The notes under the pieces were generated by a model that was not told the DNA's origin, made no database searches, and was given only the letters and a program-made list of their open reading frames with translations. From UBA1422 sp041752735 (GTDB taxonomy: Bacteria > Bacillota > Clostridia > Peptostreptococcales > Anaerovoracaceae), in NCBI GenBank assembly GCA_041752735.1, contig JBGSVW010000022.1, positions 1-64,000 on the forward strand: a stretch of 64,000 nt of DNA, given 5' to 3'. Positions 18,024 through 27,623 of the stretch are shown here, piece by piece. The position numbers and the translations under genes are program-made. Position 1 is the first letter of the stretch, and each line of letters opens with the position of its first letter.

Positions 18024-18758
18024 ATGGCGATGTTGACCGGAAGATTGGAAGCACTTTCACAGCAAATCAAACCGGGAGAAACCATGGCCGATATCGGAAC
18101 TGACCATGGTTTTTTGCCGATTACATTGTTTACAAGGGGCACTTGCCCAAAGGTAATTATGACTGATGTCAGTGATAAAGCTTTGGCTCATGCCCGAAGC
18201 AATGGAGAAGACGTTGTAGGTCTTTCTGACGAGAATTATCGAACAGGTGATGGTCTTTCCACAATAAAGCCGGGAGAAGTGAATGTGGTGGTGCTGGCGG
18301 GCATGGGAGGTATTCTAATGACTTCCATTATGGCTGCTGATTTATCAAAAGCCAAAACCATCTCAAAGTATGTCTTTCAGCCACGAAACCATCCGGAAAT
18401 ACTGCGTCGCTGGATTTTTCAAAATGGATTTTCTATTCAGAATGAATGTCTTGTACGTGAAAAGCGGAATTTGTGTGAGATAATCGTTGCTACGACGAAC
18501 CACACTGACCAATCGCTATTCAACGGGTACAATATTACATGGACGGAAGAAGATATCCGATGGGAAATCCCACCATGGTTTGCAACCCTGTTGGATCCAT
18601 TGGCAAAAGAATATTTGCACAAAAAACTAGAACATGAGTTGCGTGTTCAACGTGAACTTCAAAAAAGCCAGATCACGAATACGAAACGACAACAAATAGT
18701 AGAGCTACGAATTGATTATCTTAGAAAGCTGTGTGAAAAGAGGGACTCAAATGATTGA
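18024..18758 (+). CDS. trmK: tRNA (adenine(22)-N1)-methyltransferase
   Basis: 244 residues. SAM-binding motif ADIGTDHGFLPI at the N terminus, then VVLAGMGG, both typical of TrmK (YqfN). It methylates N1 of A22 in the D-loop of tRNAs. It sits three bases after rpoD, as in Bacillus and many Clostridia, and overlaps the following Nif3-like gene by eight bases. The coiled-coil-like C terminus (about 190-244) also fits the family. Confidence 0.93.
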   Translation: MAMLTGRLEALSQQIKPGETMADIGTDHGFLPITLFTRGTCPKVIMTDVSDKALAHARSNGEDVVGLSDENYRTGDGLSTIKPGEVNVVVLAGMGGILMTSIMAADLSKAKTISKYVFQPRNHPEILRRWIFQNGFSIQNECLVREKRNLCEIIVATTNHTDQSLFNGYNITWTEEDIRWEIPPWFATLLDPLAKEYLHKKLEHELRVQRELQKSQITNTKRQQIVELRIDYLRKLCEKRDSND

Positions 18759-19545
18759 TTATGAAACCTTCATTGAATGGGTGGAACGAATCGCATCCCC
18801 TAAACTAGCTGAAGAGTGGGACCATAGCGGAATACAAATCCACTGCGGGGAAGGAAAGATTGATAGAGCGCTACTTTGCCTGGACGTGACAGAGCCTACA
18901 ATTCACGAGGCAAAAGAACTGGGAGTGGATATTATAATCAGTCATCACCCCTTTATTTTTGATGGGATATACTCATTGGACAACTTAGACCCAAGGGGTA
19001 AAAAAATACAAGAGTTACTAAGTGCTAACATTTCATTGTATTCGGCACATATGACTTATGACAAAAGCAACGTTGGCAACACCGTTCAGATGGCACATCG
19101 GTTGGGCCTTTCCGGATTTCCACTGACTGGTAAAGCTTCCGGAGAGGATCAGGATTTCAGCGTTCTTGTGGCAACACTGAAAGAACCATTGAAACTTGAA
19201 CAATTGGTTGCTACTGTTGGGGATGGACTGGAACTGAACTCCAACGAAGTACGTGTTGTTGTAGGGAACCAACTGCCTATCCAAAAAGTTGGCCTTTGCG
19301 CAGGGAGTGGGGGAGATTATCTACCTCAAATCATTGAAGAAAAGTGTCAGGTATTTATCACCGGGGATGTGAAATACCATTTGGCAATGGATGCAAAAGA
19401 GTCTGGGATTTCATTGATTGACCCGGGTCACTTTGGTACTGAGAAGTTTTTTGCATCTGATTTGGCAAAACAGCTTTCAGCACTTGCCGGTACGAAAGTT
19501 GAGATATTAGTTTCAAAGTATGATCAAAATCCGTTTACTGCTTGA
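18751..19545 (+). CDS. Nif3-like dinuclear metal centre hexameric protein
   Basis: 264 residues from ATG 18751, which overlaps trmK by eight bases; earlier in-frame codons lie inside trmK. Family motifs are AEEWDHSGIQIH (usually W-D-N-x-G), IISHHPFIF (metal-ligand His pair), and the C-terminal DPGHFGTEK with the last His and Glu ligands. This is the YqfO/NIF3 family, adjacent to trmK in most Firmicutes. Roles suggested elsewhere include GTP cyclohydrolase-like hydrolysis or DNA-related functions; the biological role remains unclear. The inserted PII-like domain of longer homologues is absent. Confidence 0.9.
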   Translation: MIDYETFIEWVERIASPKLAEEWDHSGIQIHCGEGKIDRALLCLDVTEPTIHEAKELGVDIIISHHPFIFDGIYSLDNLDPRGKKIQELLSANISLYSAHMTYDKSNVGNTVQMAHRLGLSGFPLTGKASGEDQDFSVLVATLKEPLKLEQLVATVGDGLELNSNEVRVVVGNQLPIQKVGLCAGSGGDYLPQIIEEKCQVFITGDVKYHLAMDAKESGISLIDPGHFGTEKFFASDLAKQLSALAGTKVEILVSKYDQNPFTA

Positions 19546-19566
19546 TATTTATAGGGGAGGTAACGA

Positions 19567-20616
19567 GTGGAACCAAATGTCATCAACCAATCTAATACGG
19601 GGAAGGTCCGTGATTTTTTCTGGGATAATTTTCGGGGAATTCTGATTTGGACCATACCGATTTCGCATTTTACCATGTCTGGGGGAGCCTATGTCAGGGA
19701 CTCCTTGAGTGGGGTCATTTATATTACAATTAATGTATTCGTCATGCAAGCCTTTGTATTCTTGTCCGGCTATTTCAGCAAACGTCCTGAGCGAGCCAGA
19801 GAAACAGCATTCAAAACATTTCTTTTTCCTTATCTTTTACTGGTCCCCATGTTTTATGGTGTACGCTATTACTTCCTTGGGGGTGCTCATTTAAGTTGGA
19901 TTGAAGTCCCATTTGCCTTATGGTATTTGGTTGCGCTATTCTTCTATCGTTTTTTCCTGGTGGACATGATCCGATTTAAATACATTTTGCCATTGAGTAT
20001 TGTACTTTACTTTGCCGCAGGTCAGATTCCGTGGCTTGACAGCACTTTAGCCGGTGGACGGGTTGTTTCTTATCTGCCGTTCTTCTTATTGGGATACTAT
20101 TGTAAGAAGGAACATATTGAAAAAATTCAATCAATAAAACTTCTACCGACTGTTTTGCTTGGCATTTTTGTTGTCACCGCCAGCGTTGTCCTTGCATACG
20201 TAGTGCCAATACCCTCGGATTTTTATCTATTAAAAAGAGATGCCGGATTTATAGGGATTGAATGGTGGGCTGACCTATTAATGAGATTGGTTGATTTGGT
20301 GCTGCCCTGTCTATGGATTATTTTTATGCTGAACATAGTACCTAAAGGCAAAAGTTATCTGACATATGTGGGTATTACCACTATGCCTATTTATATTTTA
20401 CATCTGGTGGTGAGATATTGGGTCCGGGATACCGGATTCCCTGATGGGAACATGTTCGTTTATTATGGTTGCATTATTGGCCTGGCGTCATTGTGCGTAG
20501 TGGTGTTTTCTTCCAAGCCGGTGGCCAAGGTTTATGATGGTTTCTTTGAACTGACATATAGCAAAGGGTATCTGAGCCTAAAGAATTTAGGAAAGCGTCT
20601 CTTGGGAAAGGGTTGA
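19567..20616 (+). CDS. Acyltransferase 3 (OafA/YrhL-like) membrane protein
   Basis: 349 residues from GTG behind AGGGGAGGT. About ten transmembrane segments. The N-terminal block DNFRGILIWTIPISHF and VFLSGYFSKRP correspond to the acyltransferase-3 signature (usually R-x10-H in helix 1 and SGY in helix 3). Such proteins O-acetylate or succinylate surface polysaccharides and peptidoglycan. It follows the trmK-Nif3 pair by 21 bases but is functionally unrelated; rnpB lies downstream. Confidence 0.8.
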   Translation: MEPNVINQSNTGKVRDFFWDNFRGILIWTIPISHFTMSGGAYVRDSLSGVIYITINVFVMQAFVFLSGYFSKRPERARETAFKTFLFPYLLLVPMFYGVRYYFLGGAHLSWIEVPFALWYLVALFFYRFFLVDMIRFKYILPLSIVLYFAAGQIPWLDSTLAGGRVVSYLPFFLLGYYCKKEHIEKIQSIKLLPTVLLGIFVVTASVVLAYVVPIPSDFYLLKRDAGFIGIEWWADLLMRLVDLVLPCLWIIFMLNIVPKGKSYLTYVGITTMPIYILHLVVRYWVRDTGFPDGNMFVYYGCIIGLASLCVVVFSSKPVAKVYDGFFELTYSKGYLSLKNLGKRLLGKG

Positions 20617-20646
20617 TTAATCCCCCATAAGATGTTATATTTACAA

Positions 20647-20995
20647 TGTTTTGGGTAAGCCAGACAGTCGCGTGCGCAAGCACGAGGAAAGTCCGGGCTC
20701 CATAGGGCAAGGGTGCCGGATAACGTCCGGCGTAGGTAACTATAGGGAAAGTGCAACAGAAACATTCCGCCGAAACGGGTAATGCCGTGGTAAGGTTGAA
20801 ATGGTGAGGTAAGAGCTCACCGGTGGCATGGAGACATGTCAGCCGTGTAAACCCCACCTGGAGCAAGACCAAAGAGGGGCTAAGGGTGGTACCCGCCACT
20901 CCCCGGAAGGTAGGTCGCTTGAGCGCATCAGCAATGATGGGCCTAGATAGATGATTGTCGAATACAGAACCCGGCTTATAGACTTACCCAAAACA
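20647..20995 (+). ncRNA. rnpB: RNase P RNA (bacterial type A-like)
   Basis: Catalytic RNA of RNase P, which matures tRNA 5' ends. The ends pair as P1 (TGTTTTGGGTAAG at 20647 with CTTACCCAAAACA ending 20995). The universally conserved core is present: GAGGAAAGTCCGGGCTCC at 20684-20701, the GGTAAxxCC-type elements, and the 3' CR-V partner ACAGAACCCGGCTTA at about 20964-20978. Length near 349 nt is typical. Boundaries are set by the P1 helix. Open frames on the opposite strand here are spurious. Confidence 0.96.
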
Positions 20996-21065
20996 TATTA
21001 TTCAATAAAATGCAAAGCGTAGAATGGTCAAACTTCCAATATAGCCCAAAAAACGGGGGTGTAAT

Positions 21066-21446
21066 ATGGATAAACAAGATTTGATTTCCGCCTTCTGGCG
21101 CGATGTGACAGAACAAAACGGACCTAGTTTAAGAACATACTTTTCAAAAGATGCCGTGGTAAAGTGGCATAATACAAATGAACTTTTCACTCTGGAAGAG
21201 TATCTTATCGCAAACTGCGAATATCCAGGGAACTGGATGGGAGAAATTCAGCGGATTGAAGAACTAAATGACTTAATCATCACGGTAGTGCGGGTGCATG
21301 ACCTTGACGATGGAATCTCTGTTCACGCAACATCTTTCATTAGATTCCATGAGGGGAAAATCATCGAGATGGATGAATATTGGAGTGATGATGGCCCGGT
21401 TCCACATTGGAGATTGGACAAAAAAATTGGAACAACAATCAGATAA
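21066..21446 (+). CDS. SnoaL/NTF2-like fold protein
   Basis: 126 residues with GGGGGTGTAAT before ATG. The pattern (helix DLISAFWRDV, acidic-aromatic HDAVVKWHNT-like segment, and C-terminal strand pair ISVHATSFIRFHEGKIIEMDEYWSDD) is characteristic of SnoaL-like polyketide-cyclase/steroid-isomerase-fold proteins, which bind small hydrophobic molecules. No catalytic identity can be assigned. It is a single-gene unit between rnpB and a clear terminator. Confidence 0.75.
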   Translation: MDKQDLISAFWRDVTEQNGPSLRTYFSKDAVVKWHNTNELFTLEEYLIANCEYPGNWMGEIQRIEELNDLIITVVRVHDLDDGISVHATSFIRFHEGKIIEMDEYWSDDGPVPHWRLDKKIGTTIR

Positions 21447-21452
21447 ACAACG

Positions 21453-21485
21453 AATCGGTTGAATGATCACATTCAACCGATTTTC
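21453..21485 (+). terminator. Intrinsic terminator after the SnoaL-like gene
   Basis: A 13-bp perfect stem (AATCGGTTGAATG at 21453-21465 with CATTCAACCGATT at 21470-21482), ATCA loop, short T-rich tail. Confidence 0.85.
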
Positions 21486-21560
21486 TTATCCGGCATATCC
21501 TGAGGCATATGAGTTTTCACATCTTATGGAATTTATAGCGGAATTATGTATAATAGAAAT

Positions 21561-21689
21561 ATGAATAAAAATAAAGATAAAATGCAAAGAAGTATTGATA
21601 ATTTGACTGAGTGGCAGGAGAACCAATATAATCCGGGTCATTGGATTGGCCCTGCTGATATTTATAGGTGGATTCTTAAAAGTTTTTAA
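21561..21689 (+). CDS. Small protein, 42 residues, QYNPGHW motif
   Basis: A short frame starting at ATG 21561, six bases downstream of a TATAAT (21549-21554). The product is polar at the N terminus (MNKNKDKMQRS) and then carries WQENQYNPGHWIGPADIY. Small Firmicute proteins with a W-E/Q-x-x-x-Y-N/D-P-G-x-W core exist, and the composition looks coding (Trp, Tyr and Pro at fixed places), so I list it. There is no obvious Shine-Dalgarno site, and translation from the second ATG or leaderless translation is possible. The lipoprotein gene follows 21 bases later with its own GGAGGA site. Confidence 0.45.
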   Translation: MNKNKDKMQRSIDNLTEWQENQYNPGHWIGPADIYRWILKSF

Positions 21690-21710
21690 AACAAGTGAAG
21701 GAGGAAAGAA

Positions 21711-22556
21711 ATGAGAAAAAAATTATTCGGAATGCTAATTGCAATGCTGGTTGTGTCCATGGTTCTGGTCACAGGGTGTGGGACAACAGGCGATGGGGAT
21801 GCTTCCATTGAAAAACCACCATTTATGACTGGTGAAGACATGGATGCGGATGGCGGTGCCGATTTGTATGGTGCAGCCGGGGACAATGCGGAATCACGAT
21901 ATTTCGTGATCAATGATTATTACAATATGACGGATGATGAGAACCTGACAATTATCGAAAAATACGAGCCGGTTCTGCAGACTACGGAGTGGACTTGCGG
22001 TGTGAGCATGGCCAGTTGCGTATTGTACAATTTTGGATTCACTCAATACTCAGAACAACTTTGTTCTGTGGATGCAGACGCTAACGATGAAACGGGCACC
22101 AGCTTGGAAGGCCTCATTGCAATGTTTCAAGACATTCCTGAGGTGAAAATCGTTGAGTCGGCACCATATGGTGAAGGCGCAGCGGATAAACCGTCTACCT
22201 TCAGCGCCATGTCGCTATACGCATCAGAAAATAGTGACGACACCGAAGCATGGGTAGATAAAGCTACAGACAGCTATTTTGTAAAATGGTTGACCGGTTA
22301 TCTGCAACGAGATGTTCCAATCATGGTTGATTGGTCTGACTGGGGCGGCCACTGGCAGGCAATTATTGGGTATGACACCAATGGTACTGATGGAATTGGT
22401 GATGATGTGTTGATATTTGCGGACCCATACGATACAACGGATCACTGGGAAGACGGATATTACGCTTATCCGCTGGAACGTTTCTTCTATCAATGGAAAG
22501 AAGGATTCGAACCTTATCAAGAGCAAGTATTTGTCGTGGTTGAACCGGCAGAGTAA
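21711..22556 (+). CDS. Secreted lipoprotein with C39-like cysteine peptidase domain
   Basis: 281 residues; strong GAAGGAGGA site. Lipoprotein signal peptide at 1-23 with lipobox LVTGC, so the protein is tethered outside the membrane. After an acidic linker (about 25-65), a papain-like C39_2 domain follows: QTTEWTCGVSMAS places a Gln and nucleophile Cys at about 86-92, and the His appears in GGHWQAIIGYDT with Asp in FADPYDTTDHWEDG. The arrangement suggests an extracellular cysteine peptidase or a catalytically competent-looking relative; its substrate is unknown. The gene ends at a bidirectional terminator. Confidence 0.82.
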   Translation: MRKKLFGMLIAMLVVSMVLVTGCGTTGDGDASIEKPPFMTGEDMDADGGADLYGAAGDNAESRYFVINDYYNMTDDENLTIIEKYEPVLQTTEWTCGVSMASCVLYNFGFTQYSEQLCSVDADANDETGTSLEGLIAMFQDIPEVKIVESAPYGEGAADKPSTFSAMSLYASENSDDTEAWVDKATDSYFVKWLTGYLQRDVPIMVDWSDWGGHWQAIIGYDTNGTDGIGDDVLIFADPYDTTDHWEDGYYAYPLERFFYQWKEGFEPYQEQVFVVVEPAE

Positions 22557-22580
22557 TTTAATTATGATAACCTGAAACAA

Positions 22581-22613
22581 AAAAGCGTTAATTCATTTAA
22601 CGCTTTTTACTTT
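22581..22613 (+). terminator. Bidirectional intrinsic terminator
   Basis: Stem AAAAGCGTTAA (22581-22591) with TTAACGCTTTT (22597-22607), five-base loop, T-rich on both strands; it serves the convergent lipoprotein (+) and CmpB-like (-) genes. Confidence 0.88.
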
Positions 22614-22622
22614 TTAATAAGA

Positions 22623-23285
22623 TTAGTTTTTGTATTTCAACCGGGCAAATCGTTTTTCCAGAAAGGTGTCAGAGTAGTGTTGATCCAGTTGGATTTGAAT
22701 GTTATTCGTAGCCGGAATTTCTTGTTGCCTCTGCTGGTAGCGGTGTACAGCGGCAGCAGAAACAACCGCATTGAAGACCATAAAGACCAAGACAACTGAA
22801 GTGAGAATTGCAAATGGCTTTTTTGGAAACCGTGCTAGTATCCTGCAAAACCATGGATAGATATATTTAATCATCAGCAAGCCGAATAGCGCCCAGGGGA
22901 TTGCATAAATTAAGTTCGCTCTTCCCAACAAAGCAAATTTTGAATCGCCATAATCCCATGAGGTATATCCAAAAATCCATTCCTGCAGAAGGCTACTGGT
23001 AAATTCAAAACAGACTGAGATGATGTAAGCAATAATAAATACAATAACAGAGGATTTGTCCCTGAATCTATAAAGCAACAAAACCGCCAATACTGTGGCT
23101 AATCCATATACCTGGCTAAATGGACCATAAATCATCCCGGTACGATATGCAAAATGGCCATAACGGAAAATCCAATAGATTCCTTCACTGAACGTACCAA
23201 CAATACTAAACACAAGAAAAACCCAGAATATTTTGGTAAAAGTAAGGCATTCGTTATTTCTTAAATCGCAAATTTGTTGTTTCAT
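22623..23285 (-). CDS. CmpB-type putative ABC transporter permease (DUF1113-like)
   Basis: 220 residues counting from the ATG at 23285, which has GGAG seven bases upstream; earlier in-frame ATGs lack a site. Six or so hydrophobic segments. Motifs FSIVGTFSEGIYWIF, GMIYGPFSQVYGLATV, and GRANLIYAIPWALFGL identify the family annotated as putative ABC transporter permease (CmpB). The real function of this family is not established. The C terminus ends in a soluble charged tail. Confidence 0.8.
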   Translation of the reverse strand: MKQQICDLRNNECLTFTKIFWVFLVFSIVGTFSEGIYWIFRYGHFAYRTGMIYGPFSQVYGLATVLAVLLLYRFRDKSSVIVFIIAYIISVCFEFTSSLLQEWIFGYTSWDYGDSKFALLGRANLIYAIPWALFGLLMIKYIYPWFCRILARFPKKPFAILTSVVLVFMVFNAVVSAAAVHRYQQRQQEIPATNNIQIQLDQHYSDTFLEKRFARLKYKN

Positions 23286-23342
23286 TTGGATCTCCATACC
23301 ACCTATTTTAGACATTATATCATACAATATTCATTGAATGTA

Positions 23343-23351
23343 TGGTATAAT
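23343..23351 (+). promoter_or_regulatory. Extended -10 promoter for the activase gene
   Basis: TGGTATAAT at 23343-23351 is a perfect extended -10 element, 29 bases before the ATG of the 1410-residue protein; no good -35 is visible. Confidence 0.55.
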
Positions 23352-23379
23352 AATCGAGTGCAAAAAATTGGAGTAAAAC

Positions 23380-26300
23380 ATGAGACTAGGTATTGATATT
23401 GGATCAACCACAGTTAAGCTGGTTGTCCTAAACGAAGAACAACAACTAATATACAAACGATATGAGCGGCATATGTCAAACGTATTTGACAAGGTCGCGG
23501 AATTGTTGACTCATCTGAATCAGGAATACAAAGGGCAGACTGTTCGAGCATGCATAACCGGTTCCGGTGGTCTTACATTGGCTAAATTAATGGGTATACC
23601 ATTTGAACAGGAAGTCGTTGCCTGTAGCAGAGCTGTGGAAACATTGATCCCACAAACCGATGTGGCAATTGAGCTGGGCGGGGAAGATGCAAAAATTACC
23701 TTTTATGGCCAGACAATTGAACAGCGAATGAATGGAACCTGTGCCGGGGGAACCGGTGCGTTTATCGATCAGATGGCGGTTTTGTTAAATACTGATGCCG
23801 CTGGACTGGATCAAGCAGCAGCCAATCACAAAATGATTTATCCCATCGCAGCTCGTTGTGGCGTTTTTGCAAAAACCGACATTCAACCATTGATCAACGA
23901 AGGAGCTGCAATAGAGGATATTGCGGCCTCTATTTTTCAAGCGGTGGTGAATCAAACCATAAGCGGTCTGGCTTGTGGTCGAACCATAAAGGGGAATGTG
24001 GCATTTTTAGGAGGACCGTTGTCTTTCTTGGAGGGTCTTCGTACTCGTTTTATTGAAACGCTGAAGCTGACCCCGGAACAGGTCATCTTTCCGGAAGACT
24101 CTAAGTATTTTGTCGCCATTGGTGCGGCCATGCTTGCAGAAAAAAATCCCGAAATCACGTTAGAGAGCCTAGAAGAAATGGTTCATACTGTGGATCCCAA
24201 ATCAATTTCAGAATCTAAGCATGTAGAACCATTATTTCGAAATTCCTTGGAATACAGTACGTTTCAGGCAAGGCATGCACTACAAAAGATTAGCCGTAAA
24301 GATATCAAAAAAGCACGTGGAAAATTGTTCCTGGGTATTGATGCCGGTTCAACCACTACCAAAGCGGCCTTAATCGACGATGAAAAAAATCTATTATTTT
24401 CCTTTTATCGAAGCAATGAAGGAAAGCCTATTCAAGCAACCATGACGATGCTACGTCAACTATATAGTAAATTGCCAGAAAATGCTTTTATAGCAAACAC
24501 TACTGTCACCGGATATGGCGAAGGCTTAATTAAGTCAGCTTTCCGAGCGGATTTAGGCGAAATTGAGACAGTGGCTCACTATAAAGCAGCAGAACAATTC
24601 CTGCCCGGTGTGGATTTTATCCTGGACATCGGCGGACAGGACATGAAGTGCATGAAAATCAAAGACGGAGCCATTTACAACATCATGTTGAATGAGGCCT
24701 GTTCTTCCGGTTGCGGATCATTTATTGAAACCTATGCAAAATCGGTGAACATGGATAGCGAGGCCTTTTCCAAAGAGGCTCTTTTCGCGGATCAACCGGT
24801 AGACTTAGGGACTCGATGTACCGTATTTATGAATTCGAAGGTCAAACAGGCCCAAAAGGAAGGGGCTACCATCGGCGATATTTCTGCTGGACTTTCATAT
24901 TCTGTCATAAAAAATGCCTTGTACAAGGTAATAAAACTAAGAAACACCGATGAAACCGGAGAAAAGATTGTAGTGCAGGGTGGAACATTCCTCAATGAAG
25001 CTGTTCTTCGCAGCATCGAGAAGATTATTGGAAAAGATGTTGTGCGGCCGGATATTTCGGGAATTATGGGTGCTTACGGCGCAGCGTTGATTGCAAGAGA
25101 AAACTATGTTGCTGATACCGATTCTTCAATATTAAGACAAGATCAATTGGACGAGTTCACGGTAGAAAGTTCACATGCAAGGTGTAAAGCATGCGAAAAT
25201 CAATGCCTCCTGACCATCAACAAGTTTTCCGATGGCGCTAAATATATTACAGGCAACCGGTGCGAAAAAGGGGAGGGCAAGGTAGCTGCAGACAGTAACC
25301 TGCCAGATTTATACGATTATAAATTTAGACGACTCTTTGGCTATTCGCCTTTAAGCGAGACTGCATCCAAGCGGGGAGTAGTTGGAATACCTCGTGTTTT
25401 AAATATGTACGAAAATTATCCGTTCTGGTTTACGTTCTTTACTAGGCTTGGTTTTCGGGTTATTTTGTCACCCCAATCAGGTAAAAAATTATATGAAAGT
25501 GGAATGGAAACCATAGCATCGGATACCGCATGTTATCCGGCGAAATTAGTTCACGGGCATATCCGTTGGTTGGTGGATCAAGGCGTCAAGTGGATTTTCT
25601 ATCCCAGCATCAATCATGAAAGAGTGGAAGACAATACAGCCCAAAATCACTATAATTGTCCCATTGTTGCAACATATCCGGAAGTTATCGCCAACAATAT
25701 GGATGATATTCTAGAAGAAAATGGCGTAAAGTTTTCCCATCCGTTCCTGCCCTATGACAATGATGTCAAACTTGCAAGAGAGATGCAAAAACTACTGAAA
25801 GCTAACCGAATTTCCGGGATGGAAATCGAATCAGCCATCCGGGAAGCCAGACAAGAAGACAAACGATTTAAGAGCGACATCCGCAAACAAGGTGAATACG
25901 CCTTAAAATATGCCAGAACCAATAAGAAAAAATCGGTTGTACTAGCCGGAAGGCCTTATCACCTGGATCCTGAAATCAACCACGGCATCAATTCTTTGAT
26001 CCGTTCATTTGACATGGTTGTATTGACAGAGGACTCCGTCGCTCACTTAAGCAAACAAGAGCGACCTCTTCGTGTGCTCGATCAATGGATGTACCATTCC
26101 AGACTATATAAAGCTGCAGATTTTATTGGAACTACCGATGATGTAGAGATTATTCAACTGAACTCATTTGGATGTGGATTGGATGCAGTCACTACCGACC
26201 AGGTAGAAGAACTGACCATGCGGAACAATAAGCTTTACACCGTACTAAAAATTGATGAAGGCAATAATCTTGGTGCAGCCAAAATCAGAATCCGTTCACT

Positions 26301-27612
26301 AAAAGCTGCCATGGAAGAACGGGAAAAAAGCAAGGTAACCCATGTCGAAAGTCATGAGCCTTATGAGCGGTTGCGTTTCACTAAAGAAATGAAAAAAGAC
26401 TATACGGTTTTGGTGCCTCAAATGTCGCCGATTCATTTTCAATTTCTGGAAACGGCACTACGTCAAAGAGGTTATAAAGCAATATTGCTACCTGATGTGG
26501 ACCAACATGCGGTTGAACAAGGCTTAAAATATGTCAATAATGATGCCTGTTATCCCACCATTGTCACATTGGGCCAAATTATTTCATATATCAAGACCGC
26601 AGATTTGGATTTAGACAAAACGGCTATTTTCATGTCCCAAACTGGAGGCGGATGTCGTGCCAGCAACTATATTGCATTACTGCGAAAAGCATTGAAAGAT
26701 ATGGATTTAGAACAAATTCCCGTGGTTTCAGCAAGCATGGCGCGCATAGAAAAAAACCAGGGATTCCAGATTACACTAGGTTTGCTAAAAAGGTTTATCA
26801 TGAGCTTCATTTACGGAGATGTGCTCATGAGAGTGCTATACGCCACCAGACCATACGAAGTGACGGAAGGATCTGCAGATGCGTTGGCTGAACGATGGTC
26901 AAGAGTGGCTAGAATGAATGTGCACAGTGGTAGCTTGGTACGCTTTAAAATGATATTAACCGCGATGATTAAAGCTTTTGATGAACTACCTATTCGGGAA
27001 GATATCAAAAAACCAAAGATTGGTGTGGTTGGAGAGATTTTGGTGAAATACCATCCCACCGCAAACAACGATATTGTTGGGGTTATAGAACGTGAGGGCG
27101 GTGAAGCCGTTGTCCCGGATTTGATAGATTTTTTCATGTATGGAATGTACAGCAAGGAATTCAATTATAATAGACTAAATGGTACATACTGGACCATGAT
27201 TACCAACAAACTGGCCATTTGGGCGATTGAGTATTACAGGAAATCTGCCAGAAAAGCCTTACATAACAGTAAACGGTTTGAGCCTCCGCCAAGGATTGAA
27301 CAAACCGCAGGAAAGGCGCAAGAAATACTGTCCCTTGGAAATCAATGCGGAGAAGGTTGGCTATTGACAGGAGAAATGGTAGAATTGATAGATAGTGGTG
27401 TAGAAAACATCGTCTGTCTGCAGCCCTTTGCCTGTTTGCCAAACCATGTAACCGGAAAAGGGATTATGAAAGCGTTGCGAAAACGCAATCCTTTGGCCAA
27501 TATCGCTGCCATCGACTATGACCCGGGAGCCAGCGATGTCAATCAGCTGAACCGAATCAAACTGATGATGGCCACAGCCTACAAAAATCTTAACAGTTCA
27601 AATAGTAATTAG
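23380..27612 (+). CDS. Giant 2-hydroxyacyl-CoA dehydratase activase-type protein (BadF/BcrA ATPases + DUF2229 + HgdB-like)
   Basis: 1410 residues. Two ASKHA ATPase modules in tandem begin at MRLGIDIGSTTVKLV (1) and LFLGIDAGSTTTKAA (about 317). Each carries cysteines of the [4Fe-4S] cluster type: GTCAGGTGAF (C121) plus AARCGVF (C160), and ACSSGCGSF (C441, C445). A Cys-rich segment CKACENQC...CEKGEG near 600 leads into the DUF2229/activase region, and the last 600 residues resemble the dehydratase beta-like component. This architecture is common in anaerobes; the protein is thought to use ATP to drive low-potential electron transfer, but its substrate is unknown. It is cytoplasmic, followed 11 bases later by yebC. 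Confidence 0.92.
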   Translation: MRLGIDIGSTTVKLVVLNEEQQLIYKRYERHMSNVFDKVAELLTHLNQEYKGQTVRACITGSGGLTLAKLMGIPFEQEVVACSRAVETLIPQTDVAIELGGEDAKITFYGQTIEQRMNGTCAGGTGAFIDQMAVLLNTDAAGLDQAAANHKMIYPIAARCGVFAKTDIQPLINEGAAIEDIAASIFQAVVNQTISGLACGRTIKGNVAFLGGPLSFLEGLRTRFIETLKLTPEQVIFPEDSKYFVAIGAAMLAEKNPEITLESLEEMVHTVDPKSISESKHVEPLFRNSLEYSTFQARHALQKISRKDIKKARGKLFLGIDAGSTTTKAALIDDEKNLLFSFYRSNEGKPIQATMTMLRQLYSKLPENAFIANTTVTGYGEGLIKSAFRADLGEIETVAHYKAAEQFLPGVDFILDIGGQDMKCMKIKDGAIYNIMLNEACSSGCGSFIETYAKSVNMDSEAFSKEALFADQPVDLGTRCTVFMNSKVKQAQKEGATIGDISAGLSYSVIKNALYKVIKLRNTDETGEKIVVQGGTFLNEAVLRSIEKIIGKDVVRPDISGIMGAYGAALIARENYVADTDSSILRQDQLDEFTVESSHARCKACENQCLLTINKFSDGAKYITGNRCEKGEGKVAADSNLPDLYDYKFRRLFGYSPLSETASKRGVVGIPRVLNMYENYPFWFTFFTRLGFRVILSPQSGKKLYESGMETIASDTACYPAKLVHGHIRWLVDQGVKWIFYPSINHERVEDNTAQNHYNCPIVATYPEVIANNMDDILEENGVKFSHPFLPYDNDVKLAREMQKLLKANRISGMEIESAIREARQEDKRFKSDIRKQGEYALKYARTNKKKSVVLAGRPYHLDPEINHGINSLIRSFDMVVLTEDSVAHLSKQERPLRVLDQWMYHSRLYKAADFIGTTDDVEIIQLNSFGCGLDAVTTDQVEELTMRNNKLYTVLKIDEGNNLGAAKIRIRSLKAAMEEREKSKVTHVESHEPYERLRFTKEMKKDYTVLVPQMSPIHFQFLETALRQRGYKAILLPDVDQHAVEQGLKYVNNDACYPTIVTLGQIISYIKTADLDLDKTAIFMSQTGGGCRASNYIALLRKALKDMDLEQIPVVSASMARIEKNQGFQITLGLLKRFIMSFIYGDVLMRVLYATRPYEVTEGSADALAERWSRVARMNVHSGSLVRFKMILTAMIKAFDELPIREDIKKPKIGVVGEILVKYHPTANNDIVGVIEREGGEAVVPDLIDFFMYGMYSKEFNYNRLNGTYWTMITNKLAIWAIEYYRKSARKALHNSKRFEPPPRIEQTAGKAQEILSLGNQCGEGWLLTGEMVELIDSGVENIVCLQPFACLPNHVTGKGIMKALRKRNPLANIAAIDYDPGASDVNQLNRIKLMMATAYKNLNSSNSN

Positions 27613-27623
27613 GAGGAATACCA

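Noticed and set aside
20474..20899. Open frames on the minus strand across 20474-20899
   Set aside because: They overlap the highly conserved RNase P RNA core and have no family features or ribosome binding site.
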